The notes under the pieces were generated by a model. It was not told the origin of the DNA, searched no databases, and saw nothing but the letters and a program-made list of their open reading frames with translations. 64,000 nucleotides of DNA from Flavobacterium piscinae (GTDB lineage Bacteria; Bacteroidota; Bacteroidia; Flavobacteriales; Flavobacteriaceae). Position numbers and translations under genes: made by a program. Positions within the stretch are counted from its first letter, which is position 1. Every line of letters starts with the position of its first letter. This document shows positions 52,155 to 61,393 of the stretch, piece by piece. The DNA is taken from positions 1 through 64,000 of the forward strand of contig NZ_SBKQ01000009.1 of NCBI RefSeq assembly GCF_004122145.1, given 5' to 3'.

Positions 52155-54827
52155 ATGATATTTATACTTGGTATTTTATTGATTATTGCCTTACTGTACT
52201 TTGTAATTTTTCTGCCTTGGTTAAAACAGAAAAAATACCAAAACCCTACATACCTTACTCACTTAGCACAAATTTCATTGTTTTTTGACACCCTCGACCA
52301 ATTGGATGACTATGTCACCTGGGTGCATCGGGATGCCCTCAAAAAACAGTTTGAAGCAGTTGGGAAGTACTTTAAATCCAAAACATCCTATTATAAAAAA
52401 GAGTCCAAAGTAAAGGCGTTTAATGAGCTTTTTCAGGATTTTGACCACTACATTGTCCATTACAATACAAACTATGTGCAGTCGCAAAAAGAAAAACTAC
52501 GTGATTATTTTGATGAGGTAGAAGGCAAAAAATTAGACGACCAACAACGAACCGCTATCCTCACTGATGAATATTCCAACTTAATCATTGCCGGAGCCGG
52601 TTCGGGAAAAACCTTGACTATTTTGGGTAAAGTAAAATACCTCTTGGAACAGAAAAAGGTGAAACTTGAAAACATATTATTGCTTTCGTTTACCAAAAAA
52701 ACGGTGGAGGAACTCAATGAACGATTGCAAAAAATAGGGCTTGCAACACGTGCCACTACTTTTCATAAATTGGGTTATGATAGTATCAAGCGATTTCAAT
52801 CTGCTGTTCCGGCGGTGACCAATGAGAATACTGCCGGTAAACTCATCAAGTCGTTTTTTGAAAAAGAACTCTTAGACCATCCCGAAGCCTTACAAGCCTT
52901 CGTGGAATATGTTGCCTGTTTTATGAATATTCCGGAGGAACATGACAGCTATGATTCGTTAGGGGAAAAACTGGATACTGAAAAAGGGATAGATTTTCAG
53001 ACCTTAAAATCAAAATGTGAACCGGAACCGCTGAATAAAGTGACAAAGGCTTCTCTGGACACCATGCAAGGAGAAAAAGTGAGAAGTGTGGAAGAACTTA
53101 CGATTGCCAATTTTTTATACTTAAACGGTATTGAATACGACTATGAGAAACGCTACCCTTATGGCGATGTAGTTTATCAACCTGATTTTTATTTAAAGGA
53201 CTACGACATTTACCTGGAACATTTTGGGGTGAATGAGGATAATACTGCCAAATGGCTTACTCCGTATAATGAGCAAAAATATATTGCTGAAATGGAGCTA
53301 AAAAGGGAGACGCACAAAACTTATCACACCAAACTGATAGAAACGTATTCTTATTACAATCGCGATAAGGTTTTGCTCGACAAACTCAAAGAGCTTTTAG
53401 AGAAGGAACAGGTCATTTTTAAGCCCAGGGATGTCAAAAGTATTTATACAAAAGTCACCGAAAATGAAAAGAATTTTGGTCAAGAAATCACTAAACTGGT
53501 TGAGACTTTTATCAACCTGAGCAAGTCAAGACAGTTGGATTATGCGTCTATCACACAATTGTTTTTGGATAAAAACAAAACTAAAAATGATTACATGCTT
53601 CAAAGGCAACAACTTTTTTTACAGTTTGCCCTTCCCGTTCTAAAAAAATACGACCAAGCGTTGAATGATGCCAATGAAATTGATTTTAACGACATGATTA
53701 ATTTGGCTACCCAGCTCATTCAACACAACCAACCCACTCTTACTTATCAGTATATCATTATTGATGAATACCAAGACATTTCGTATTCGCGGTTTCATCT
53801 TATCAAAACCATTCGGGAACTATCGGGAGCAAGATTGATTTGTGTGGGTGATGATTGGCAATCCATTTATCGCTTTGCCGGAAGTGATATTTCATTGTTC
53901 AGTCATTTTGAAAAGTACGTGGGCAAACATGAAAAATTATTTATTGAACAAACCTATCGCAATTCCCAATCGCTGATTGATATTACTTCGAAGTACATTC
54001 AAAAAAACAAGAAACAAATTCCTAAAAACCCAACCTCTCAAAAGGAATCGTTGGAAAATCCGATTCAATTTGTCTATTATTCTCCCCATAACGCCGATGA
54101 CGTTTTTATCAGAGCGGTTGAACAACTCATCCAGAAAATGGGTCATAAGCCTATTTTGGTTTTGGGTCGACATAGTTTTGACATCAATGAATTTATCAAG
54201 CTCACCCCCAACAGCAGAATAAAATACAATGAACGCAACGATACCATAACCATAAAAGGGTTGGAAGACCTCGACATCAACTACATCACGGTGCACAAAT
54301 CAAAAGGACTGGAAGCCGACAATGTAATCGTTCTTAACCTAAAGAATCACTTATTAGGCTTTCCAAATAAAATGACGGATGATCCCATGTTGGCCTTATT
54401 GTTAAGTGATGATGAGGAATATCGCTTTGCGGAAGAACGTCGCTTGTTTTATGTCGCCTTAACACGAACCAAAAACGAAGTGGTTTTGTTGATTCCGACT
54501 GATGTTTCCCTTTTTGCGGAAGAATTACTCACCGACAATGCTTTTTTATTTAGTGCAAACGATGAAAAGGTAAATAAAACTAATTGTCCTTATTGTCAAA
54601 CAGGGTACCTCGTTGTCCGACAAAACCCAATCAAGAACAATCACTTTTTGGGTTGCTCTCATTATCCGAGTTGTAACCAAACGTTCAACGATATTACCAT
54701 TTTAGAAAACACACTGCTTTGTTCGAGTTGCGAAAGTGGTTTTATGACCAAGCGAAAAGGTCACTATGGCGATTTTTTAGGGTGTACTAATTATCCGAAG
54801 TGTAGGAATACGATTGATTTGGGGTGA
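52155..54827 (+). CDS. UvrD/helicase IV-type helicase with zinc ribbons
   Basis: 890 residues. A hydrophobic N-terminus (1-21) and coiled region precede a superfamily 1 helicase with Walker A GAGSGKT (147-153), Walker B DEYQD (near 533), GDDWQSIYRFAG, QTYRNSQSL and VALTRTKNE. An inserted segment (YQPDFYLKDYDIYLEHFG near 340) resembles the nuclease-like insertion of helicase IV. The C-terminus carries two topoisomerase-type C4 zinc fingers (CPYC ... CSHYPSC; CSSC ... CTNYPKC). Repair or defence role; the membrane-like N-terminus is unusual. Confidence 0.88.
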   Translation: MIFILGILLIIALLYFVIFLPWLKQKKYQNPTYLTHLAQISLFFDTLDQLDDYVTWVHRDALKKQFEAVGKYFKSKTSYYKKESKVKAFNELFQDFDHYIVHYNTNYVQSQKEKLRDYFDEVEGKKLDDQQRTAILTDEYSNLIIAGAGSGKTLTILGKVKYLLEQKKVKLENILLLSFTKKTVEELNERLQKIGLATRATTFHKLGYDSIKRFQSAVPAVTNENTAGKLIKSFFEKELLDHPEALQAFVEYVACFMNIPEEHDSYDSLGEKLDTEKGIDFQTLKSKCEPEPLNKVTKASLDTMQGEKVRSVEELTIANFLYLNGIEYDYEKRYPYGDVVYQPDFYLKDYDIYLEHFGVNEDNTAKWLTPYNEQKYIAEMELKRETHKTYHTKLIETYSYYNRDKVLLDKLKELLEKEQVIFKPRDVKSIYTKVTENEKNFGQEITKLVETFINLSKSRQLDYASITQLFLDKNKTKNDYMLQRQQLFLQFALPVLKKYDQALNDANEIDFNDMINLATQLIQHNQPTLTYQYIIIDEYQDISYSRFHLIKTIRELSGARLICVGDDWQSIYRFAGSDISLFSHFEKYVGKHEKLFIEQTYRNSQSLIDITSKYIQKNKKQIPKNPTSQKESLENPIQFVYYSPHNADDVFIRAVEQLIQKMGHKPILVLGRHSFDINEFIKLTPNSRIKYNERNDTITIKGLEDLDINYITVHKSKGLEADNVIVLNLKNHLLGFPNKMTDDPMLALLLSDDEEYRFAEERRLFYVALTRTKNEVVLLIPTDVSLFAEELLTDNAFLFSANDEKVNKTNCPYCQTGYLVVRQNPIKNNHFLGCSHYPSCNQTFNDITILENTLLCSSCESGFMTKRKGHYGDFLGCTNYPKCRNTIDLG

Positions 54828-54828
54828 G

Positions 54829-55066
54829 GAGATGCTTCCTGCGTCAGCATGACAAAGGGGGTGGAAAAATGTTTAGAAGTTTAAGGGTTTAAAAGTTTAA
54901 GGGTTGGGTTGTGCCGGGGAAGAGAGTTGGTTTTTATAATTGAATAACTTGTCAATGAGATGCTTCCTGCGTCAGCATGACAAAGGGGATGGAAAAATGT
55001 TGAGAAGTTTAAGAGTTTAAAAGTTTAAGGGTTGGGTTGAGATGTTTCCTGCGTCAGCATGACAAT
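54829..55066. repeat. Three direct copies of an intergenic repeat
   Basis: A unit starting 'gagatgcttcctgcgtcag' occurs at 54829 and 54957 (about 82 bp each, with AGTTTAAGGG and GGGTTGGGTT segments) and again, shorter, at 55039. No coding function. It marks the right edge of the island. Confidence 0.8.
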
Positions 55067-55109
55067 GGAAGTGGAATCAACACTTGAAGGGTTTGGAATG
55101 CCGGGTGGG

Positions 55110-55139
55110 TTGTGGTTGGTCTTTAATTTACTACCTTTG
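55110..55139 (+). promoter_or_regulatory. Promoter of the TonB-C-like gene
   Basis: TTG (55110-55112), 19 bp, TACCTTTG (55132-55139), 22 bp before the start codon. A perfect consensus match. Confidence 0.82.
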
Positions 55140-55161
55140 TTTTTTCCAATATATTTCGATT

Positions 55162-56196
55162 ATGAAACGACTGTTGTTTGTTTACTTTTTATGCTGTACG
55201 ACCCTTATGCAAGCCCAAACCGGTTATGGCAAAGGGAGCTACACCACACTTGATGGCATTACCAAAGATGCCTACATTGAAACGGATGGTAATTGGAACT
55301 CCCCTTTTGAATCGATTCGAGTGAAAACAAACCTAAATGATAAGCCTACAACCTTGTCAACCGCTCAATTGAAGCAATTGACTATTTCGCCACACTATAC
55401 ATTTGTGCGTGAAATGATTTGGAAAGCACCTGTTCGGGTTGCCAACGCTTCGCAATTGAATTATACTCAAAAAGAAACCGCTTTTTTACAAGTGATTGGC
55501 TATGGAAAAGCCAGTCTTTTTAGCTATTACGAAGGAACAACCCAACGGATTGTTTACCAAATAAAGTCCAATCGGTTTATCGAATTGGTTCCTCCTTCAT
55601 CTGCTGACACCCCAAACGGCAAAGCATTGGACTATAGAGACCAAATCAGAGCCGATTTTAAAAGTGCCTTATATAAAGATAAAGATTTGCAGCAACTTCC
55701 TTTTACCATAGCGGCTATTACAGAATTTGTTCGAAATTATAACAGCTATCTTCCCGGAGAGGACGGTTATGTTGCTTATTCAGAAGTGATTCCGGTTGTA
55801 AAGGTTCCTCGAGAAGAATCTGAAGAAGGGTTGTATACCGAAGTGCCTTTTGTAGTAATCGAAAAGTCACCTGTATTTCCGGGTTGCGAAAAGCTGACTA
55901 CTGAAGAAGAAATCAAAGCCTGCTTAATCAAAGGGATTAATGCTTTTTTTGATCAACATTTTAAGTATCCGAAAGAAGCTCCACCGGCGGATAAAAACAA
56001 AAAAATCTTTGTACAATTCCTTTTTGAAAAAGATGGTTCAGTACAGACAAAAGGCATTCGTGTTTCACACCCCTCCATTGAAGCGGAACTTCAACGCATA
56101 GTTAAAAAAATCCCAAAACTAAAACCGGGAATGATTAAGAATAAACCGGCCAGTGTTGTCTATTCGCATGTGTTTCAATTGAAGGAAAAGAAGTAA
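55162..56196 (+). CDS. Secreted protein with TonB-C-like domain
   Basis: 344 residues from the Met at 55162 (MKRLLFVYFLCCTTLMQAQ), a good signal peptide placed just after a perfect promoter; the longer frame is not supported. The N-terminal part (about 20-200) is of unknown type. The C-terminal part begins with FPGCEKL, common in Bacteroidota 'energy transducer TonB' proteins, and ends in a TonB-C-like fold (KIFVQFLFEKDGSVQTKGI). Without a membrane anchor it is unlikely to energise receptors directly. Confidence 0.8.
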   Translation: MKRLLFVYFLCCTTLMQAQTGYGKGSYTTLDGITKDAYIETDGNWNSPFESIRVKTNLNDKPTTLSTAQLKQLTISPHYTFVREMIWKAPVRVANASQLNYTQKETAFLQVIGYGKASLFSYYEGTTQRIVYQIKSNRFIELVPPSSADTPNGKALDYRDQIRADFKSALYKDKDLQQLPFTIAAITEFVRNYNSYLPGEDGYVAYSEVIPVVKVPREESEEGLYTEVPFVVIEKSPVFPGCEKLTTEEEIKACLIKGINAFFDQHFKYPKEAPPADKNKKIFVQFLFEKDGSVQTKGIRVSHPSIEAELQRIVKKIPKLKPGMIKNKPASVVYSHVFQLKEKK

Positions 56197-56203
56197 GCTT
56201 CCG

Positions 56204-56244
56204 CCCCAACCCTCGAAGGGTTTGGAACCCTTCGAGGGTTGGGG
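56204..56244. repeat. REP-like palindrome, upstream of the RAYT gene
   Basis: A perfect 19-bp stem with a 3-nt loop (TGG): left arm CCCCAACCCTCGAAGGGTT, right arm AACCCTTCGAGGGTTGGGG. Related copies occur at 35662, 56991, 60808 and 61394. Confidence 0.85.
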
Positions 56245-56378
56245 TGAGGAAGAAAGAAGAATTTTTTTGGTTTTGTTAACCCTCTTTTTTATTTTTGAAT
56301 TATGAATTAATTAAGTAGTTAAGCAAACGCTTTGAGCGTTACTAACTTTTGAAATGTATAAGCCAAACAAAATCAATT

Positions 56379-56990
56379 ATGGAAACCAAAACCCATTTAC
56401 TGCATGGGCATTATTATCACATTTACAACCGTGGTAATAACAGTTCGCCTATTTTCTTCGAAACGGATAACTATTATCACTTCCTAAATTTATATGCCAA
56501 ATATGTAGATCCGATAGCCGATACGTATGCTTGGTGTTTACTTAAAAATCACTTTCACTTTCTGGTTAGAATCAAGGAAAAAACAGCGATTAATGAAAAT
56601 AAATTGACCTATAATACAACTGAAAAACCAAAAGTTATTGAACCGTACCGACAGTTTTCGCATTTGTTTAATGCGTACACACAAGCTGTAAATAAACGAC
56701 ACCACCGAACCGGCAGTTTATTTGAAGGCCGCTTTGAACGAAAGTTGGTTACTTCTGAACGGTATTTTCAACAATTGATTTTCTATATTCACAACAATCC
56801 TGTTCATCATGGTTTGGTAAAACAAATGAGTTTGTATCCTTGGTCATCGTATGAATCGATTATTTCTGAAAAACCGACCATGATTAAACGAGCGAAAGTT
56901 TTAGAGCTATTTAGCGATAAAGAAAACTTTATCGAATATCATAGTATTAATCATCATTCGACTGAAATTATTGACTTTATTGTTGAATGA
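56379..56990 (+). CDS. REP-associated tyrosine transposase (RAYT)
   Basis: 203 residues from the ATG at 56379. The Y1 transposase (IS200/RAYT) motifs are present: HFH (58-60, HUH type), RTGSLFEGRF and a putative catalytic Tyr136 in FYIHNNPVHHG. RAYTs are domesticated single-strand transposases that move short palindromes rather than themselves. Palindromic elements of one family flank it on both sides, so it is probably their mobilising enzyme. Confidence 0.9.
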   Translation: METKTHLLHGHYYHIYNRGNNSSPIFFETDNYYHFLNLYAKYVDPIADTYAWCLLKNHFHFLVRIKEKTAINENKLTYNTTEKPKVIEPYRQFSHLFNAYTQAVNKRHHRTGSLFEGRFERKLVTSERYFQQLIFYIHNNPVHHGLVKQMSLYPWSSYESIISEKPTMIKRAKVLELFSDKENFIEYHSINHHSTEIIDFIVE

Positions 56991-57031
56991 TTTCAACCCT
57001 CGAAGGGATTGGAACCCTAAGAAGGTTGAAA
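56991..57031. repeat. REP-like palindrome, downstream of the RAYT gene
   Basis: Imperfect copy of the palindrome: CCCTCGAAGGG then ATTGGAACCCTAAGAAGG, with outer arms TTTCAACC and GGTTGAAA. It also supplies the -33 TTG of the next gene. Confidence 0.75.
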
Positions 57032-57055
57032 TTTCCCACCATTTTCTTATCTTAG
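57026..57055 (+). promoter_or_regulatory. Promoter of the AraC regulator gene
   Basis: TTG (57026-57028, inside the REP-like element), 19 bp, TATCTTAG (57048-57055, one mismatch to TAnnTTTG), 28 bp before the start codon. Confidence 0.65.
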
Positions 57056-57083
57056 TCCTTTTAAAGAAAGAATTCAATTCCTG

Positions 57084-57920
57084 ATGAAGAACAACCTTTA
57101 CCATGACCCACAACACAATGCCGTTCGGGTATCGGAATTTGAACGCTTTGAAGGGGAAACTACCTTTCAACACGTAGCCGCCAAATTTGTGGTGAGCGGT
57201 CAGGAAACCTATTATGTAAACGGTAAAAAGTTTCAGGTCAAACAAGGGGAATACATCATCGGCAACAATAATTTGCTTTCAGAAGTCACCATTCAAAGCA
57301 AGACCAAAGGTTTGTGTGTAGATATTTCGACCGATATTATTTCTGAAATCATTCAAGATAAATTTGACAATACCGACTTGGAAGAGTTTATGATTACGGA
57401 TAAGTTTTTGGTCAATAAATACCATGCCCAACATACCGGCTTGGGACACAGTTTGCACCAAGTGGCAAATTCATTGCTCAACGAGACTACACCTACCCTC
57501 TTTACAACCGAATTGTTTTACAGTATCGGTGAACAAATTGTGCATGACCAGTCGCTGATTTTTGAGCAATTTTCAAAACTGAACTACAAAAAACAAGAGG
57601 TGCAGGAAGAAGTATTCCGCAATCTATTGCAAAGCAAATATTATATTGATGCCCATTACCTCGACCCTATCGGCTTAGAGGAATTGATACAGGTAGCCTG
57701 CATCTCCAAATATGCTTACATTCGGTTGTTCAAACATACTTTCAGCGTGACTCCTTATCAATATATTCTTCAAAAAAGGTTGCAAACGGCCAAAGAACGC
57801 CTCTTGGGTGGAGAAAAAATAGCTGTTGTTGCGATTCAAATGGGGTTTGCGGATACCCCTACTTTCAGTAAGGCTTTTAAAAACTATTTTGGTACTGCTC
57901 CGGCTCATTTAATGAAATAA
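57084..57920 (+). CDS. AraC-family transcriptional regulator
   Basis: 278 residues. The N-terminal part (about 1-150) is a cupin-like sensing domain (FVVSGQETYYVNGKKFQVKQGEYIIG). The C-terminal double HTH (about 180-278) has GLEELIQVACISKYAYIRLFKHTF and VAIQMGFADTPTFSKAFKNYFG. It is encoded before the PDZ-hydrolase gene and may control it, but the ligand is unknown. Confidence 0.92.
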   Translation: MKNNLYHDPQHNAVRVSEFERFEGETTFQHVAAKFVVSGQETYYVNGKKFQVKQGEYIIGNNNLLSEVTIQSKTKGLCVDISTDIISEIIQDKFDNTDLEEFMITDKFLVNKYHAQHTGLGHSLHQVANSLLNETTPTLFTTELFYSIGEQIVHDQSLIFEQFSKLNYKKQEVQEEVFRNLLQSKYYIDAHYLDPIGLEELIQVACISKYAYIRLFKHTFSVTPYQYILQKRLQTAKERLLGGEKIAVVAIQMGFADTPTFSKAFKNYFGTAPAHLMK

Positions 57921-57978
57921 GCAATTTTTGACAACCCTTTCCCTAACTCCTTTATAGAACTTTGTAAAAAAAGTTGTT

Positions 57979-60324
57979 ATGAAAAAGATTTGGTTAGGTG
58001 TACTCCTACTTTGCTTTGAAGCTCTAGTGGCTCAATCCCTTATTAGAAAAGCCGCTTTGGGAGCACAAATAGAGCCCACGGCAAACGGTTTACAAATTGC
58101 AAAAGTAATAGAAGGCACCGCTGTTCAGCTTCACTTAAAAGAAGGCGACATTCTGCAATCGCTCAATGGTGAACCACTCCCCGATTATCCTGCATTGGTA
58201 AACCTCATGAGCACAAAAAGAGCCGGTGATAAGGTTGTGCTTTCCGTTCTTCGCAATGGTAAAACATTGCAATTAAAAGGTAAATTCAGTGGGAAACCAT
58301 TGGAGACCTCCGCCGTTTCTGAGGTCATTTATGACCAAGCTGCTTACAAACAAGGACAATTGCGGGTCATCATTAACCGACCCAAAAAAGAAGGTAAACT
58401 CCCCGCCATGTTGTTCATTCCCGGATATACGTGCAGTTCGATAGACAACCTCCCCGATTATCATCCCTACAAACGGATTATCGACGCGTATGTGGCTGGC
58501 GGTTATGTTACCTTACGCATAGAAAAAAGCGGTTTAGGCGACAGTCAAAACACCCCACCCTGTGAGTCGTGTGACTTAAAAGATGAAATAGAAAACTTTG
58601 AAGTAGGGCTGCAAAAGTTACGTTCCTTACCGTATGTCGATACTACCAAAATCATTATTGTAGGGCATTCCATGGGAGGCATCGTTGCACCGGCTTTAAG
58701 TGCTAACCACCCCGTAGCCGGAGTTATTGTGTATGGTACAACGGCAAAATCATGGTTTGAATACCAATTGGAAATGTATCGGGTGCAAAATGAATTGGCC
58801 GGCATGGAACCTTTGGAATATGAACAATCCATCAGAGATCAATATGAATTGAATTATCGCTTTTTTGTAGAAAAAGAATCCTTAGCTGAATTGGCAAAAG
58901 ACCCGAAAAAAGAAGCGGTGTTAACATCCCAATGGATGTATAACGGGGTCGATAAAATATATGGTCGCAACATGGAATATTGGCGACAAATTCAAGACAT
59001 GCCTCATTTAGAGCATTGGAAAAAAACCACTGCTAACGTATTGGTACAATTTGGTGAATCTGACTTTCAAGCCTTTTCCAAAGCCGACCACGAGCAGATT
59101 GTTCGAACGGTGAACTATTATCGCCCCGGTACGGCAACGTTAGCTGTTTTTCCGCAAACCGATCATTATTATGCCAAATCCGGCACGATGAAAGAAGCGT
59201 ATGACAAATTTAACCAACAACGGTATGGTGAATTGTTTGAAGCATTCAATACGGAGGTTACCCGCAATGCCCTTGAATGGGGTAACCAAGTAATTGCCGG
59301 ACAACCTGTGGCAGCACCATCGCCTAAAAAATGGACCAAATTAACGACAGAGCCCTATCCGGGAAAGCAAGATGACATATACTTTATTGACGAAAAAACC
59401 GGTTGGTACATAAATGGGTCAGGTGCTCTTTATCACACTACTGACAGTGGAGCCACATGGGAAAAAAGATATGAAAAGAAAGGTTCTTTCTTTCGCACCC
59501 TTGCTTTTTTAGATGAACAGAACGGATTTATAGGCACCGTTGGCACCGATTATTTCCCGAAAGTAACAGATACTATTCCTTTGTATCGCACAAAAGATGG
59601 TGGTAAAACATGGACGGCGGTTGACTATAAAGGCCCTTATGTAAAGGGATTATGTGCTATTGATGTGGTGAAAGAACCCTTTATCAATCATGGCAAAACC
59701 GATTATAAGTACCATATTTTTGCGGTAGGCAGAGTGGGTAGTCCGGCTAATTTGATGGTTTCACATGATGGAGGAGACACCTGGGTCTCACAAAGCATGA
59801 ATGATAATTGTAAGATGTTGTTTGACATCAAAATGTTTGATAAAAACAACGGTATTGTATGTGCCGCTACTTCTGCTGATATTGCTCAATCCAATGCCTT
59901 ATTATTAAAAACAAGTGACGGAGGCAAAACGTGGCGAAAAGTCTATCAGTCCAATCGACCTTATGAAACCACTTGGAAAGTTTCCTTTCCAACAGAAAAA
60001 GTGGGTTATGCCACTTTACAATCGTATCACCTCGACCCGACTGTTAAACAGCAACGGGTATTAAAAACCACTGACGGAGGAGAATCATGGGTAGAGTTAG
60101 ACTTAGTTGAGGATGCAGGAGCACGGCAATTTGGAATTGGATTTCTTACCGAAAATCATGGATTTGTAGGCACCATGAACAGTGGTTATGAAACATTGGA
60201 TGGTGGAAAAACTTGGCAAAAAACCGATTTGGGAAGAGCGTGTAACAAAATACGCATTTACCACGATGCGAACAAGCAACCGTATGGTTATGCCATTGGT
60301 GTAGAAGTATTTAAATTAAAATAA
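57979..60324 (+). CDS. Secreted PDZ-hydrolase-propeller protein
   Basis: 781 residues. Signal peptide (1-18), a PDZ-like domain (about 25-105: IAKVIEGTAVQLHLKEGDILQSLNG), an alpha/beta hydrolase (about 115-430) with nucleophile motif GHSMGG (near 229-234), then YCF48/sialidase-like repeats (about 450-781) with recurring TTDSGATWEK, TKDGGKTWTA, SHDGGDTW and TSDGGKTWRK. The hydrolase is probably an esterase or peptidase; the propeller may bind the substrate. This three-part order is uncommon. No sorting tail is visible. Confidence 0.88.
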   Translation: MKKIWLGVLLLCFEALVAQSLIRKAALGAQIEPTANGLQIAKVIEGTAVQLHLKEGDILQSLNGEPLPDYPALVNLMSTKRAGDKVVLSVLRNGKTLQLKGKFSGKPLETSAVSEVIYDQAAYKQGQLRVIINRPKKEGKLPAMLFIPGYTCSSIDNLPDYHPYKRIIDAYVAGGYVTLRIEKSGLGDSQNTPPCESCDLKDEIENFEVGLQKLRSLPYVDTTKIIIVGHSMGGIVAPALSANHPVAGVIVYGTTAKSWFEYQLEMYRVQNELAGMEPLEYEQSIRDQYELNYRFFVEKESLAELAKDPKKEAVLTSQWMYNGVDKIYGRNMEYWRQIQDMPHLEHWKKTTANVLVQFGESDFQAFSKADHEQIVRTVNYYRPGTATLAVFPQTDHYYAKSGTMKEAYDKFNQQRYGELFEAFNTEVTRNALEWGNQVIAGQPVAAPSPKKWTKLTTEPYPGKQDDIYFIDEKTGWYINGSGALYHTTDSGATWEKRYEKKGSFFRTLAFLDEQNGFIGTVGTDYFPKVTDTIPLYRTKDGGKTWTAVDYKGPYVKGLCAIDVVKEPFINHGKTDYKYHIFAVGRVGSPANLMVSHDGGDTWVSQSMNDNCKMLFDIKMFDKNNGIVCAATSADIAQSNALLLKTSDGGKTWRKVYQSNRPYETTWKVSFPTEKVGYATLQSYHLDPTVKQQRVLKTTDGGESWVELDLVEDAGARQFGIGFLTENHGFVGTMNSGYETLDGGKTWQKTDLGRACNKIRIYHDANKQPYGYAIGVEVFKLK

Positions 60325-60331
60325 TCAAAAG

Positions 60332-60592
60332 ATGAAAGAGGAAAAAGTAAAATCAATTCCGGTGGTCTATGCCCGAATCGGTTATGGCTTGTTTATCCTT
60401 TTAGGGCTTTACCATGTTTTGGTCAATGGTGATGCGGTAGAAGGTGCGATGTGTTTGGCAATAGGGTTGATTTTTGACCCCTTTGACGACCAAATCGCCT
60501 GGAATTTACGACCCAATTGGCAAAAGATTTGGTTGGTGGTTCATTTAGGGATTGCCGCCGGCTTGTTGGGTTATGGTATGGCGGTGAAGTAA
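60332..60592 (+). CDS. Small membrane protein, unknown
   Basis: 86 residues with two or three hydrophobic segments (about 12-28, 38-50 and 64-84). It starts 7 bp after the hydrolase gene and is probably co-transcribed. Not recognised. Confidence 0.7.
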   Translation: MKEEKVKSIPVVYARIGYGLFILLGLYHVLVNGDAVEGAMCLAIGLIFDPFDDQIAWNLRPNWQKIWLVVHLGIAAGLLGYGMAVK

Positions 60593-60730
60593 AACGGATA
60601 AAGTTAGTGCATGCTGAACTAACAGACGTGAAGTGCTTTGCTACTTTCACTATTCAACTAGTCTATTGATGCATTGCATTTTGAATCGTTAATTTATAAA
60701 TGAGGTGATAAACTATAAAATAGAAGGAAA

Positions 60731-60793
60731 ATGATAAATGTATTTGTTAAAGTGATTCTTCTCGTATCGCTTTTCTTGGTTTCATTGTTATGA
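60731..60793 (+). CDS. 20-codon hydrophobic mini-ORF
   Basis: ATG to TGA encodes MINVFVKVILLVSLFLVSLL, a single hydrophobic helix preceded by AGAAGGAAA. It could be a small membrane peptide, a remnant signal peptide, or chance. Confidence 0.2.
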   Translation: MINVFVKVILLVSLFLVSLL

Positions 60794-60807
60794 GTGGTAT
60801 TTTCGTA

Positions 60808-60830
60808 GGGTTGGGAACCCTTCGAGGGTT
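60808..60830. repeat. Partial REP-like element
   Basis: The half-unit GGGTTGGGAACCCTTCGAGG plus GTT, matching the right half of the palindrome at 56204. Confidence 0.7.
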
Positions 60831-60845
60831 AGTGAGGTTAAAGTA

Positions 60846-61349
60846 CTACTCCTCTTCCTCATCCTCACCGAAATCCTCAAAAAAATCGTCGAGGTTGATG
60901 GGGTCTTGATAAGCGTTTGGGTCCGGTGGGATGGCTCCGGGCGGGTTGAATAATTCCCATTCGTCCCAGTAGTGATTACTTTTGTCAAAGCCTGCTACCC
61001 ATTCAATAAAAAGTTGTCTGAATTGGTCGATTTCGCTTCGAATAAGGGTGACAAATTCTTTGTCTTTAAAATTTTCATGAAAGCGAAGGCTGCCCACTTG
61101 TACATACAAATGCATCGCATGTTCACGAATGATGGCTGCGTTTTGCATCCGAATGGTATATTCATCTCCACCTTCTGCTCCGGCTATCTTGGCACAGATA
61201 AGGGATATATCATCCCGCATCATGTATTTAGTATGATTTAAATATTCATCTTCTTCGGGTAAATTCACCAACAGTCCGTTGATGAGTTTAAGTATTTCCT
61301 CTGCTTTTTGATAAATGGGTAAAGATTCTATTTTGTCACGTCTGTTCAT
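60846..61349 (-). CDS. Four-helix-bundle-like protein with acidic tail
   Basis: 167 residues from the Met at 61349 (MNRRDKIESLPIYQKAEEIL); the longer frame runs through a REP-like element. Helices about 8-130 have the spacing of the S23/four-helix-bundle family (LPIYQKAEEILKLINGLL; RDDISLICAKIAGAEGG). The C-terminus is Pro/Asp-rich and ends EDEEEE. That family includes proteins encoded in 23S rRNA insertions; function unknown. Confidence 0.72.
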   Translation of the reverse strand: MNRRDKIESLPIYQKAEEILKLINGLLVNLPEEDEYLNHTKYMMRDDISLICAKIAGAEGGDEYTIRMQNAAIIREHAMHLYVQVGSLRFHENFKDKEFVTLIRSEIDQFRQLFIEWVAGFDKSNHYWDEWELFNPPGAIPPDPNAYQDPINLDDFFEDFGEDEEEE

Positions 61350-61393
61350 GAGAGTTGGTTTTGTACAAAATAACGAAGAATTTGGAAATGATG

